Below are positions 1 to 8,303 of a stretch of DNA of 64,000 nucleotides, piece by piece (the stretch's first letter is position 1; each line of letters starts with the position of its first letter). A program made the translations under genes and the position numbers. Origin of the DNA: Bin5 sp965200685 (GTDB lineage: Bacteria > Chloroflexota > Anaerolineae > Caldilineales > Caldilineaceae); assembly GCA_965200685.1 (NCBI GenBank), contig OZ241379.1:1674001-1738000 (forward strand), written 5' to 3'. The notes beneath the pieces were generated by a model. It worked only from the letters and a program-made list of their open reading frames with translations. It ran no database searches and was not told the origin of the DNA.

Positions 1-405
1 ACCATCCCTCTGATTGCCCAAGGCGGCATGATGCTTTGCGGCGACGAGATGCACATCGTCACCATTGCTGTTCTGCCGGCCTGGCGGGGCCGTTCCATCG
101 GCGAGTGGTTGCTGTTGGCCTTGCTTTCTTTGGGACGCAGCAAGGGTGCTGCGGAGGCTATCTTAGAAGTGCGGGCCGATAATCACATCGCCCAATGTCT
201 CTATCAAAAGCTCAATTTTGTACAGGTCGGCTATCGACGTCGCTACTATGCGGACAAAGAAGATGCTCTGGTCATGTCCCTCGAAAATCTGAACACAGGG
301 CCCGTATGGGAGCCGCTTGAAACGCGTTTCAAGCGGCTCTCGGCACTCCAAGGAGATTCATGGGCAAGCCACATGAGGACACGCCGTGGTGGCCGCAGGC
401 GGTGA
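1..405 (+). CDS. GNAT N-acetyltransferase, RimI-like (5' end outside window)
   Basis: The frame is open from base 1, so the gene starts upstream of the window; the first ATG inside it, at 28, is probably internal. The visible part covers the core of a GNAT fold: a beta-4 strand ending in HIVTIAVLP, the acetyl-CoA pyrophosphate loop WRGRSIGEWLL, then LEVRADNHIAQCLYQKLNF and a YY..KEDALVMSL tail. This order is typical of RimI-type enzymes that acetylate protein N-termini (ribosomal S18 in the model case). The last 30 or so residues (ETRFKRLSALQGDSW onward) run through a perfect DNA palindrome at 311-338 and are basic and low in complexity, so they may be a poorly conserved extension. It converges on murA, with 11 bases between the stops. 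The exact substrate is unknown. Confidence 0.75.
   Translation, partial: TIPLIAQGGMMLCGDEMHIVTIAVLPAWRGRSIGEWLLLALLSLGRSKGAAEAILEVRADNHIAQCLYQKLNFVQVGYRRRYYADKEDALVMSLENLNTGPVWEPLETRFKRLSALQGDSWASHMRTRRGGRRR
311..338. repeat. 28-bp perfect palindrome between convergent genes
   Basis: Two 13-base arms (AGCCGCTTGAAAC and its exact complement) flank a central GC, so the entire 28 bases are self-complementary. It lies in the last codons of the GNAT gene and about 80 bases past the murA stop. No T-run follows on either strand, so it is not a standard intrinsic terminator. It could still stall convergent transcription or be a protein-binding or REP-like element. Confidence 0.6.
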
Positions 406-416
406 AGGACATCCGC

Positions 417-1727
417 TTACGTATCCAAGCGCTTGATTTTGGCACCGACCGAGCGCAGCTTCTCATCCACCCACTGGTATCCCCGGTCGATCTGTTCAAT
501 ATTGCCGATGGTCGTCTGTCCTGCTGCCGCCAACGCCGCGAGGACGAGGGCCATCCCGGCCCGGATGTCCGGGCTGCTGACCGATTGCCCCACAAGCTGG
601 GTCGGCCCGACAATGACAGCCCGATGGGGATCACAGACGATAATCTGCGCGCCCATGGCCACCAATTTGTCGACAAAAAAGAGACGGCTTTCAAACATTT
701 TCTCGTGGACCAAAACTGTGCCTTGGGCCTGTGTAGCCACAACAACGGCAATACTCATCACATCCGCTGGGAAGGCTGGCCAAGGCGCATCGTCAATTTT
801 CGGGACCACACCGCCGAAATCCGCTCGAATCCGCAGATTCTGCTCATCAGGCAAGACGAGACTATAGCCGGTCAGGGTTGCTGCCGGATCTTCCTCCAGA
901 TACATACGCACGCCCAGCCGCCGGCTGAAAACCATTTTGATCATGCGTAGATGCTTGGGATCCACATTGGCGATACGCAACTCGCCTTTGGTGATGGCCC
1001 CGAGGCCGATAAAACTGCCAACTTCCATATAATCCGGCCCAAGGGTCGCCTGCGCGCCCTGAAGCCGTTCCTGCCCATGGATGATCAGTGTATTGCTACC
1101 GATGCCTTCAATGGGACAACCCATCGCCATCAGGAGATGGCACAATTCCTGTACATGGGGTTCGCTGGCGGTGTTGTGGAGGACAGTGGTGCCTTTGGCT
1201 AATGAGGCAGCCATTATCGCGTTTTGAGTGGCAGTCACCGAGGCCTCATCCAGAAGAATGTCCGCGCCTTGTAACCCTTTGGTGGCACGCAATTCAAAGT
1301 GATCGTTGTGGGAGAAGGATACGCCTAGCTCCTTGAAGACCAATAGATGGGTGTCAATGCGACGACGGCCAATATCATCTCCGCCAGCAGTGCCCTCAAC
1401 CCGGAATGCGCCATAGCGGGCCAGAAGCGGGCCCATCAGATTGAGGCCGCCGCGAATCTTGCCGAACAAGCGCGCATCCGGCGCATAACTGTGGATATCC
1501 GCAGCACAGAGCGTCACTCGATGGCCCTCTTTGTGGACATATACACCCAATCCCTGCAGGATATCCAAAATCGTGTGGATATCCTCAATATCCGGGACAT
1601 TTTCCAAGGTGACAGTTTCATCGGTCAGCAAAGACGCGGCCATCAGAGGAAAGGCGGCATTTTTGTTTCCACTGATACTGACAGTCCCCTCAATTCGGTG
1701 ACCACCTTCAATGGCAAATGAAGACAT
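417..1727 (-). CDS. murA: UDP-N-acetylglucosamine 1-carboxyvinyltransferase
   Basis: First committed step of peptidoglycan synthesis: transfer of enolpyruvate from PEP to UDP-GlcNAc in the cytoplasm. The product is 436 residues, the normal length. The N-terminal SGNKNAAFP holds the conserved Lys22, and ESRLFFVDKLVAMGA lies near the C-terminus. The start at 1727 is chosen because AAGGAG precedes it at good spacing; a longer in-frame start at 1796 would add 23 residues unlike MurA. The catalytic loop reads GGDDIGRRRIDTH where fosfomycin-sensitive enzymes have GGC. Asp117 therefore replaces the usual PEP-adduct cysteine, a natural variant associated with fosfomycin insensitivity. It is transcribed divergently from the membrane-protein/gyrB pair. 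Confidence 0.93.
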   Translation of the reverse strand: MSSFAIEGGHRIEGTVSISGNKNAAFPLMAASLLTDETVTLENVPDIEDIHTILDILQGLGVYVHKEGHRVTLCAADIHSYAPDARLFGKIRGGLNLMGPLLARYGAFRVEGTAGGDDIGRRRIDTHLLVFKELGVSFSHNDHFELRATKGLQGADILLDEASVTATQNAIMAASLAKGTTVLHNTASEPHVQELCHLLMAMGCPIEGIGSNTLIIHGQERLQGAQATLGPDYMEVGSFIGLGAITKGELRIANVDPKHLRMIKMVFSRRLGVRMYLEEDPAATLTGYSLVLPDEQNLRIRADFGGVVPKIDDAPWPAFPADVMSIAVVVATQAQGTVLVHEKMFESRLFFVDKLVAMGAQIIVCDPHRAVIVGPTQLVGQSVSSPDIRAGMALVLAALAAAGQTTIGNIEQIDRGYQWVDEKLRSVGAKIKRLDT

Positions 1728-1967
1728 TGTTACTCCTTGTGTCTCTGTGACAAAATTCAAATCAAAAGCGGAGTGGCAATCGGTAGAACGCTTCATTCTA
1801 GGATTGTATTCCTGGTCCGTCTAAAAACAAAGGCAGAGAACAGGCGTTCGCTATTGTCAACCAACAAACTTCGCGTTTCAAAGTCTTTATGATACAATAC
1901 GTAGGTACGTTCAGTCGAACGATTATGCAGGTCGTGATCCACATGGATAGGCCAACCAGAATCAAAG

Positions 1968-2975
1968 GTGCTTGTGGGTATCATTGACAGTTTATCATTT
2001 GGATACCGTTTTGTCAGCCGTCGTCCTGAGCTACTGCTTTTGCCATTGCTGCTTGATGCACTGTTGTGGGCCATGCCGCGCTGGAGCATCAGGCCATTGT
2101 TGCAACGGCTGGCCGATTTCTACACGGAACTGGTAGCGAATACGCCAGGGCTGGATGGCGATTTTCTGACTCTTTCAGAACAGACCAACGCCCTATTGAT
2201 GGCTGTAGGACAGACGACCAACTTGGCGCAGTTTCTGGTCAGTCGTTCCCTCTATCGTGTACCAAGTTTGCTGGCAGCATTGCCCAGTGTCAAGGGAGAA
2301 CATCCGAGTATTGAAATCGATTCGCTTGGAACCGCCAGCCTGCTGTCTGTGCTCTTTATCCTTATAGGGCTGTTGATGGGTGTGACGTACATGAATCTGC
2401 TGGCTCACAGGCTCCCTTTCGGTGAAGGGGAAAAAGCAGTATCGCTCAACGATTTTGCCGGCCGCATCTTGCTCCATTGGCTGCGAACCATCGGTTTTCT
2501 GCTGATCTTCACCCTCATCCTGCTGCTCCTTTACATTCCCGGAATTGTGGTGATCAGTGTGCTGACACTCATCAGCCCGACTTTAGGGTTCGGGGCGATG
2601 TTTCTGTTCGGGGGTGTGATTGTGGTGATCTTTTTCTATCTGTATTTTGTGACATCTGCTCTGGTGCTGGACGATCTGGTGATTTCCTCGGCGGTGCGCC
2701 GCAGTACCTATATCGTGTGGCATAATTTCTGGAATACAGCGGGATTTGTCCTGTTGACCATGTTGATTTCCACAGGCATGGAACTTTTGTTCCGCCAGAT
2801 CGTCCAACTCCATACGTTCGGCGTGGCGTTCGCCACCCTAGGGAACACCTTTATCGGCACAGGGTTGGCCATCTCTTTGCTGGTCTTTTATCGAACGCGC
2901 ATCATGATCATGAGCCCGAAACAGATACGCGATAGTGCTTCAACTGATTGGAGGAATTTGTGGCTGAAAAGATGA
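1968..2975 (+). CDS. Polytopic membrane protein, function unknown
   Basis: 335 residues with about six hydrophobic stretches: roughly 22-38, 112-135, 168-200 (FLLIFTLILLLLYIPGIVV), 205-235, 258-275 and 293-312. The start is a GTG at 1968; another GTG at 1974 is possible, and neither has a strong Shine-Dalgarno. An in-frame stop at 1935 limits the N-terminus. The 3' end overlaps the start of gyrB, so the two genes are probably co-transcribed and translationally coupled. No motif I recognise gives a function; the fold resembles other uncharacterised integral membrane proteins with a conserved DDLVISSAVRRS loop between helices. Confidence 0.75.
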   Translation: MLVGIIDSLSFGYRFVSRRPELLLLPLLLDALLWAMPRWSIRPLLQRLADFYTELVANTPGLDGDFLTLSEQTNALLMAVGQTTNLAQFLVSRSLYRVPSLLAALPSVKGEHPSIEIDSLGTASLLSVLFILIGLLMGVTYMNLLAHRLPFGEGEKAVSLNDFAGRILLHWLRTIGFLLIFTLILLLLYIPGIVVISVLTLISPTLGFGAMFLFGGVIVVIFFYLYFVTSALVLDDLVISSAVRRSTYIVWHNFWNTAGFVLLTMLISTGMELLFRQIVQLHTFGVAFATLGNTFIGTGLAISLLVFYRTRIMIMSPKQIRDSASTDWRNLWLKR

Positions 2976-4912
2976 ATACACAGGATTTCGTCTACGGCGC
3001 AGACCAAATTCAGGTCCTTGAAGGCTTGGAGGCGGTGCGTCGACGTCCTGGTATGTACATCGGTGGGACCGATGCAAAGGCTCTTCATCATATGGTGTAC
3101 GAAGTCGTGGACAATGCGATTGATGAGGCCATGCAGGGTCGGTGCGACAACATTGTTGTGACAATCCACAAAGATAACAGTGTCACCGTCAGCGACAACG
3201 GTGCGGGGATCCCCGTGGGCATTCAAAAACAGACCGGCCTCCCTGCAGTAACCGTGGTGATGACAAAGCTGCATGCAGGTGGCAAGTTCGGCGATAGCGG
3301 CTACAAAGTCTCCGGCGGTCTACATGGCGTTGGTGTCAGTGCCGTGAACGCGCTGAGTACATGGATAGAGACGACTGTCAAGCGGGATGGCAAAATCTGG
3401 CGGCAACGCTTTGAACGGGGCGTACCTGTGACCGATCTAGAAGTTATCGGCCCGTGTGCGCTAGCAGACACGGGAACTAGCCAGCGTTTCCTGCGGGATG
3501 ATACGGTCTTCCAAGTGCTAGATTACGATTGGCAGACCCTGGTCACCCGCTTCCGAGAGATGGCATTTCTCACCCGTGGCATCGATCTCCACTTCATTGA
3601 TGAACGTCCTGCACAGGCGCGCGAGATCTGTTTCTATTTTGAAGGTGGTGTACAAACCTTCGTCCGTTATCTCAATAAAAATCGCAAGGTTCTACACCAG
3701 CCCATCTATGTGGACGCGGAGATCGAATCAACGCATGTGGAGGCGGCCATCCAGTATACGGATAGCTACAATGAATCGATCTTTGCCTTTGCCAACACCA
3801 TCAATACACCCGATGGCGGCAACCATCTGACCGGCCTGCGCGCGGCCATTACTCGCCAGATCAACGACTATGCCCGCAAGCAGGGTATATTGAAAGGCAA
3901 TGACCCGAACTTCAGCGGTGATGATACTCGCCAAGGCATGACGGCAATCGTCAGTGTGAAGGTGTTGGAGCCGCAGTTTGAGGGCCAGAATAAACTAAAA
4001 CTGCTCAACAACGAAGTGCGCTATCACGTAGAAACCGCTGTCGCCGAGGCGATCAACAGTTGGATGGAGGAGAACCCGCGCGATGCGAAACGGATTATCG
4101 ACAAATGCCAGACCGCCTATCGCGCCAGAGAGGCCGCCCGCAAAGCACGGGACCTGGTAATCCGCAAGAGCGCGCTGGAAAGCCTGACCCTGCCCGGCAA
4201 ATTGGCAGACTGCTCCAGCCGGGACCCAAACGAGAGCGAACTGTATATCGTTGAGGGGGATAGTGCGGGGGGCAGCGCGAAGCAAGGCCGCGATCGGCGC
4301 TTTCAGGCGATTCTACCTCTACGGGGCAAGATTTTGAATGTAGAGAAGACCAGCCTAGACAAAGTGCTGGGAAACAAAGAGATCCAAGCACTGATTACTG
4401 CTCTAGGCACAGGCGTAGGTGACGATTTCAACGTCGATAATTTACGCTATAATCGAATTATCGTGATGACCGATGCAGACGTTGATGGGGCCCATATCCG
4501 TACCCTACTGCTGACGCTTTTCTTTCGCTATATGGAGCCACTGGTAGAAAACGGTCATCTGTACATTGCCCAACCGCCTCTGTACAAGGTGCAGATCACC
4601 GAACGCCAGAACGGCAAGGCGAAACGCTCGGAGCAGTACGTGTACAACGACAACGTCCTGCTTCAGATTCGCAAAGAACTGGGAAGCGATAACATTAAAC
4701 TAGAACAGCGCTATAAGGGCCTAGGGGAGATGAACCCGGAGCAACTCTGGGAGACGACCATGAACCCGGAATATCGCACCCTGCTACAGGTGCAAGTGGA
4801 AGATGCGGCCGAAGCCGACCGCACTTTTGATATGCTGATGGGCAGCAGTGTACCGCCCCGGCGTCGTTTCATTCAGACGCACGCCCACGAGGTGCGTAAC
4901 CTAGACGTATAG
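2960..4912 (+). CDS. gyrB: DNA gyrase subunit B
   Basis: ATPase subunit of the type IIA topoisomerase that introduces negative supercoils. The GHKL ATPase comes first (EVVDNAIDEA near residue 50, SDNGAGIP, GGLHGVGVSAVNALS). The transducer follows, then a TOPRIM domain (EGDSAGGSAKQGRDR near 430, DADVDGAHIRT near 503) and the C-terminal QRYKGLGEMNPEQLWETTM. At 650 residues it is the short form without the proteobacterial insertion. The start is taken as the GTG at 2960 because GGAGGA lies 5-6 bases upstream; TTG 2948 and ATG 2972 are alternatives. It overlaps the preceding membrane-protein gene by 16 bases and is followed by a clear terminator. GyrB rather than ParE is inferred from the tail motif and overall similarity. 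Confidence 0.95.
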   Translation: MAEKMNTQDFVYGADQIQVLEGLEAVRRRPGMYIGGTDAKALHHMVYEVVDNAIDEAMQGRCDNIVVTIHKDNSVTVSDNGAGIPVGIQKQTGLPAVTVVMTKLHAGGKFGDSGYKVSGGLHGVGVSAVNALSTWIETTVKRDGKIWRQRFERGVPVTDLEVIGPCALADTGTSQRFLRDDTVFQVLDYDWQTLVTRFREMAFLTRGIDLHFIDERPAQAREICFYFEGGVQTFVRYLNKNRKVLHQPIYVDAEIESTHVEAAIQYTDSYNESIFAFANTINTPDGGNHLTGLRAAITRQINDYARKQGILKGNDPNFSGDDTRQGMTAIVSVKVLEPQFEGQNKLKLLNNEVRYHVETAVAEAINSWMEENPRDAKRIIDKCQTAYRAREAARKARDLVIRKSALESLTLPGKLADCSSRDPNESELYIVEGDSAGGSAKQGRDRRFQAILPLRGKILNVEKTSLDKVLGNKEIQALITALGTGVGDDFNVDNLRYNRIIVMTDADVDGAHIRTLLLTLFFRYMEPLVENGHLYIAQPPLYKVQITERQNGKAKRSEQYVYNDNVLLQIRKELGSDNIKLEQRYKGLGEMNPEQLWETTMNPEYRTLLQVQVEDAAEADRTFDMLMGSSVPPRRRFIQTHAHEVRNLDV

Positions 4913-4934
4913 CCATTGGGATTGCAGGAACAGG

Positions 4935-4961
4935 GCCCGGCTGAGCGGCCGGGCTTTTTTT
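4935..4961 (+). terminator. Rho-independent terminator after gyrB
   Basis: A seven-base GC stem (GCCCGGC, 4935-4941, with GCCGGGC, 4948-4954) and a six-base loop are followed directly by seven T residues. It lies 22 bases past the gyrB stop, the expected place for an intrinsic terminator. Confidence 0.9.
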
Positions 4962-5031
4962 GTGTCTTTGGTTACAATTTTATTATCTATTTTTGTTGAT
5001 CAAATCTCCCTCATCAGTGAAAGGAAGACCC

Positions 5032-5385
5032 ATGGAAACGAAATTGACGGGGCCTGAGAGCTTCAACCTGTACCAGACTGCATCTCGCAAGACCTGGAGA
5101 GCGGTCCATACGGACCATGCAATCGTTTATCCAACCCTAGGACTTGTGAATGAAGCTGGCGAAGTGGCTGGTAAGATCAAGAAGATTTTTCGCGACAAGT
5201 CCGGTGTGATCTCGGAAACAGACCGACAGGCACTGAAAAGCGAATTGGGCGATGTTCTCTGGTATCTGACTCAAATTTGCACGGAACTGGACCTGTCCTT
5301 AGAAGAGGTGGCCCGCGCTAACATCAAGAAACTCTTTGACCGCTTGGAGCGGGGCGTCATCCAGGGCGATGGAGATGTACGTTGA
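5032..5385 (+). CDS. MazG-like nucleotide pyrophosphohydrolase
   Basis: 117 residues forming one MazG-type all-alpha NTP-PPase domain. The metal-binding helices are visible as LGLVNEAGEVAGKIKKI (the EAGE part of an ExxE motif, near residue 40) and LKSELGDVLWYLTQI (the ExxD pair, near 70). Family members hydrolyse (d)NTPs to monophosphate and pyrophosphate, cleaning nucleotide pools. The ATG at 5032 is preferred because AAGGA precedes it; an upstream start at 4960 would lie inside the gyrB terminator. It converges on the sigma factor gene, with a perfect hairpin in between. The natural nucleotide substrate cannot be told from sequence. Confidence 0.85.
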   Translation: METKLTGPESFNLYQTASRKTWRAVHTDHAIVYPTLGLVNEAGEVAGKIKKIFRDKSGVISETDRQALKSELGDVLWYLTQICTELDLSLEEVARANIKKLFDRLERGVIQGDGDVR

Positions 5386-5420
5386 GGAAACAGATTGCGC
5401 TGCTTGGGCCAGAATGAAAC

Positions 5421-5447
5421 GTGCCGGCCCACATGGTGGGCCGGCAC
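5421..5447. terminator. Probable bidirectional terminator hairpin
   Basis: Twelve-base perfect stem (GTGCCGGCCCAC and its complement) with an ATG triloop, centred between two convergent stops at 5385 and 5473. There is no long T-run on either side, so its strength is uncertain. Confidence 0.65.
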
Positions 5448-5472
5448 GCTAGATGGATCATCCGCCATCAAA

Positions 5473-6666
5473 CTACAGATAATCACGCAATTTCCGGCTT
5501 CGACTGGGATGTCGTAAGCGGCTCAGGGCCAGGGCCTCGATCTGACGGATACGCTCCCGGGTGACGCCGAACTTCTTGCCAACTTCCTCTAGGGTATATG
5601 AATAGCCATCTACCAGCCCGAAGCGTAGTTGCAGGATCCGCACCTCTCGGGGCGTCAGGCTTTGGAAGATCTCCTCGATCACTTCCCGCAGAATCTGGCG
5701 GTCGGCAGTATCTTGCGGGCTGTCTGCCTCCTCGTCTTCAAGGAAGTCGCCCAGATAGCTGTCTTCTTCTTCCCCGACCGGCATCTCCAAGCTGAGAGGG
5801 CGTTGACTCACCCGCATAATGTGTTCTACTTTGGATGGGGTCACGCCCAGTTCGTCGGCGATCTCTTGGGTTGTGGGGTCCCGGCCCAGTTCTTGGACAA
5901 GCTGACGGATAGTACGGGCAAGCCGGTTGATTTGCTCATACATATGCACAGGGACCCGAATCGTGCGCCCTTGGTCAGCGATGGCGCGGGTCACCGCCTG
6001 CCGGATCCACCAAGTGGCATAAGTACTAAACTTATACCCCCGGCGATAATCAAATTTTTTCACCGCGCGGATAAGGCCGATATTGCCCTCTTGAATTAAA
6101 TCTAGAAATGGCACGCCTCGACCTACATACTTTTTGGCAACGCTTACGACCAGACGACTGTTGGCTTTGATCAGGTGCTCTTGCGCGGCCAGGCCGTCCT
6201 GTTCCATCCACAGCAGCCGTTCCCGTTTCTCGCAATCGTCCAGCTCTTCGGCCAGGAGATGATGGGAATGTCGCCCGGCTTCCATCCGCTTCGCCAAGTC
6301 AACCTCTTCGGCGGCAGTGAGCAGGGAGACACGGCCGATCTCTTTGAGATACAGACTGATGGAGTCGTCGATCTCGATTTGGCTCAAATCGAATTCATCC
6401 TCTGCCATATTTTCAGGTATTTCTTTCTTCTCTTCCTGAGAAATATCCTCTTTCGTCGGGCCTACAGAAATGCCTTGGTCGAACAAAGTAACGAAAATGT
6501 CTTCAAGTTGGTCGATGTTATTTTCGACTTCAGGCATGACATGCAGCACGTCGTCGTAGCTGACAAAACCTTTTTCGCGGCCAAGTTTCAACAAATAGGC
6601 CAGGGTCGTCTCTGGATCATTGTACTTCTGGGTCTGTTCTTGTGTCAGTAATGTGTCTTCCACCAT
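5473..6666 (-). CDS. rpoD: Primary RNA polymerase sigma factor (sigma-70, RpoD/SigA)
   Basis: 397 residues. Region 1.1 is weak and acidic. Region 1.2 (DDSISLYLKEIGRVSLL) is near residue 100. Region 2 (RLVVSVAKKYVGRGVPFLDLIQEG, then FDYRRGYKFSTYATWWIRQAV) spans about 165-235, with the group 1 rpoD box TIRVPVHM. Region 3 follows, and region 4 ends the protein with LTPREVRILQLRFGL and a helix-turn-helix containing GVTRERIRQIEALALSRLR. Complete regions and the RpoD box identify the housekeeping factor. The start at 6666 has GAGGAGTG just upstream; a GTG 39 bases further out is in frame but has a poorer ribosome site. It lies downstream of, and on the same strand as, the methyltransferase gene, separated by 104 bases that include an imperfect palindrome at about 6711-6730. 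Confidence 0.95.
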   Translation of the reverse strand: MVEDTLLTQEQTQKYNDPETTLAYLLKLGREKGFVSYDDVLHVMPEVENNIDQLEDIFVTLFDQGISVGPTKEDISQEEKKEIPENMAEDEFDLSQIEIDDSISLYLKEIGRVSLLTAAEEVDLAKRMEAGRHSHHLLAEELDDCEKRERLLWMEQDGLAAQEHLIKANSRLVVSVAKKYVGRGVPFLDLIQEGNIGLIRAVKKFDYRRGYKFSTYATWWIRQAVTRAIADQGRTIRVPVHMYEQINRLARTIRQLVQELGRDPTTQEIADELGVTPSKVEHIMRVSQRPLSLEMPVGEEEDSYLGDFLEDEEADSPQDTADRQILREVIEEIFQSLTPREVRILQLRFGLVDGYSYTLEEVGKKFGVTRERIRQIEALALSRLRHPSRSRKLRDYL

Positions 6667-6770
6667 GGGCACTCCTCTCTTCTCTTGAATGAAATTGTTA
6701 CTCACAAATAACGATACACGTGTGTTATCGCGCTATCATGGACTTGCTCGGATATCTATCTGTAGATACC

Positions 6771-7793
6771 TTATGTCTGCAACTTAAAATCCCAAATCTG
6801 ATCTTTTTGCTCGTATTCACGCGCACAGGACGGACATTGTACCCGTTCTGCACTGCGTGTATGTAGGGGATATGCTGTACATGCAGGACAACGGAATAGC
6901 CCAATACGCTGTGCTAGGTCGGTCTCAAATTCCGGCTGGCTATGGACGTCCGGTGTGGATGCGCGTATGAAGATGCTCGGTGCAAATGGGAACTTGCCAC
7001 CCATACGAAATATCTGGCTATCCAGCCGCGCGAGTGTGCCAGCATTCACCCGGCTTTTGATTGCCCTCAGCCGGAAATGGGAGACACCATACTGTTCCTC
7101 CACCTGTAGCCCGGCATCCTGCAATTTCTCGGACATCCAGAGGGGATGAAAATTAAAATTCATAGCGACAAACTCCAGTGGAGTTAGGTCAAAAGGTGAC
7201 CAATTCTGTTGACGCATGGTCCAGCGCAAAATCGCCTTTAGATTCCGCTTGTTGGCATACTCCAGTACGGCAGTGCTCTGCTGATGCAGTAGGCCCTGTA
7301 ATTGGGCCAGGGCAGCGGGTATGTCGGCCAGATGATGCATCACCCGTACCATCACCACAGTGTCCAACAGCCGATTGGCCAGAGGCATCTGATACAGATT
7401 CCCGGCCACAAAAACAAACCGTTCATCATGTCCCCAATTGCGAACCGCATCAGCCAAGAGAGTACGACTGTAATCGAACAAAACGATCTGTTCATAGCCT
7501 AGATACAGATCCGCCAAGCGGCCAAACCCCGCCCCGATCTCGGCAATACGTCCGCCTCGTGCGGGCATAAGCTGGCGTAGAGCGATACGTTCGACCTGAT
7601 CTTCATAGTCTCGCCCTTGACCTTCCCAAAAATCCTGGCGGTAACTGCTACCCTCATAGTCCAGCAGCGGAATCCCTGGATCTATGGAAAACCCTCTCTG
7701 GCTTTCCGGCTTTTCAGTGGTTACACTATTTTTGATTATACGATTGTTGGGAGTACTATCTTTCACAGTAGTATCGTTGTCTTTTGCAAGCAC
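6771..7793 (-). CDS. SAM-dependent methyltransferase with C-terminal zinc ribbon
   Basis: 340 residues. A class I methyltransferase fold starts at about residue 50, with the SAM-binding motif IAEIGAGFGRL at 83-93, FDYS as the acidic strand-2 end, and LLDTVVMVRVMHHLADI as the motif II/III region. The C-terminus carries two CPxC knuckles (FRCPACTAYPL and VQCPSCAREYE, near 303-330), a Trm112/YcaR-like zinc ribbon. The first 35 residues are polar and probably disordered. The start is a GTG at 7793 without a clear Shine-Dalgarno, so the N-terminus is uncertain. The substrate is unknown; the UbiE/small-molecule type (Methyltransf_11-like) is the closest general match. Confidence 0.75.
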   Translation of the reverse strand: MLAKDNDTTVKDSTPNNRIIKNSVTTEKPESQRGFSIDPGIPLLDYEGSSYRQDFWEGQGRDYEDQVERIALRQLMPARGGRIAEIGAGFGRLADLYLGYEQIVLFDYSRTLLADAVRNWGHDERFVFVAGNLYQMPLANRLLDTVVMVRVMHHLADIPAALAQLQGLLHQQSTAVLEYANKRNLKAILRWTMRQQNWSPFDLTPLEFVAMNFNFHPLWMSEKLQDAGLQVEEQYGVSHFRLRAIKSRVNAGTLARLDSQIFRMGGKFPFAPSIFIRASTPDVHSQPEFETDLAQRIGLFRCPACTAYPLHTRSAERVQCPSCAREYEQKDQIWDFKLQT

Positions 7794-7828
7794 GTTGTTG
7801 ATAAACAGCGGTTGATACTCTTCATAAA

Positions 7829-7844
7829 TGTTTCACATGAAACA
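7829..7844. other. parS: parS-like centromere site
   Basis: The 16 bases TGTTTCACATGAAACA differ at one position (the central CG is CA) from the bacterial parS consensus TGTTTCACGTGAAACA bound by ParB. A second partial copy, TTTCATATGAAAC (7845-7857), follows directly. The site is intergenic, upstream of a leftward methyltransferase gene, in a window that also carries an origin-like region. ParB binding is an inference. Confidence 0.55.
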
Positions 7845-7857
7845 TTTCATATGAAAC

Positions 7858-8303
7858 CCCTACTTGTACACGGAGACCAAAGCCATGGCATGGGACAGAT
7901 CAATATTGAACCACTCCTGTTGATTGTATTTATCTATACCACATTCTTACCAGTATAACACGAAAGAAAACCGATTTCAATACCCTTTTGTAATTTTCTA
8001 TTAGACTGTCCTGTTGGCAAATTTTGAACGAATTCAATGGAATGCCCGGGCATATCGAACCAATCCTGTTGGGCCCAATGACACTGCAGGAAATCATGAA
8101 ATAGGCTAGGCCAATAGTAAGGCTGTCAGCAGCTAGTCATACAATGGGGTACGCAGTAGTTCGCTGTACTCTAGACACACGCAACCGACACATCTGTTAT
8201 TGCCACTATTGTAATTTGCCATGCACATCTCTTTCAGATATACTCTACCTTGAGTCAATCTATTCAGAGTATCATTTTAATATAATAATAAAGAGAGAAA
8301 ACA
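7858..8303. other. Intergenic region without recognised genes
   Basis: About 450 bases, AT-rich towards the right end. No ORF with recognisable similarity was found. The last 30 bases contain TATAAT at 8281-8286 and a weak AAGAGAG before the OsmC-like start at 8304, so the promoter of that gene probably lies here, but no good -35 was seen. Confidence 0.4.
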
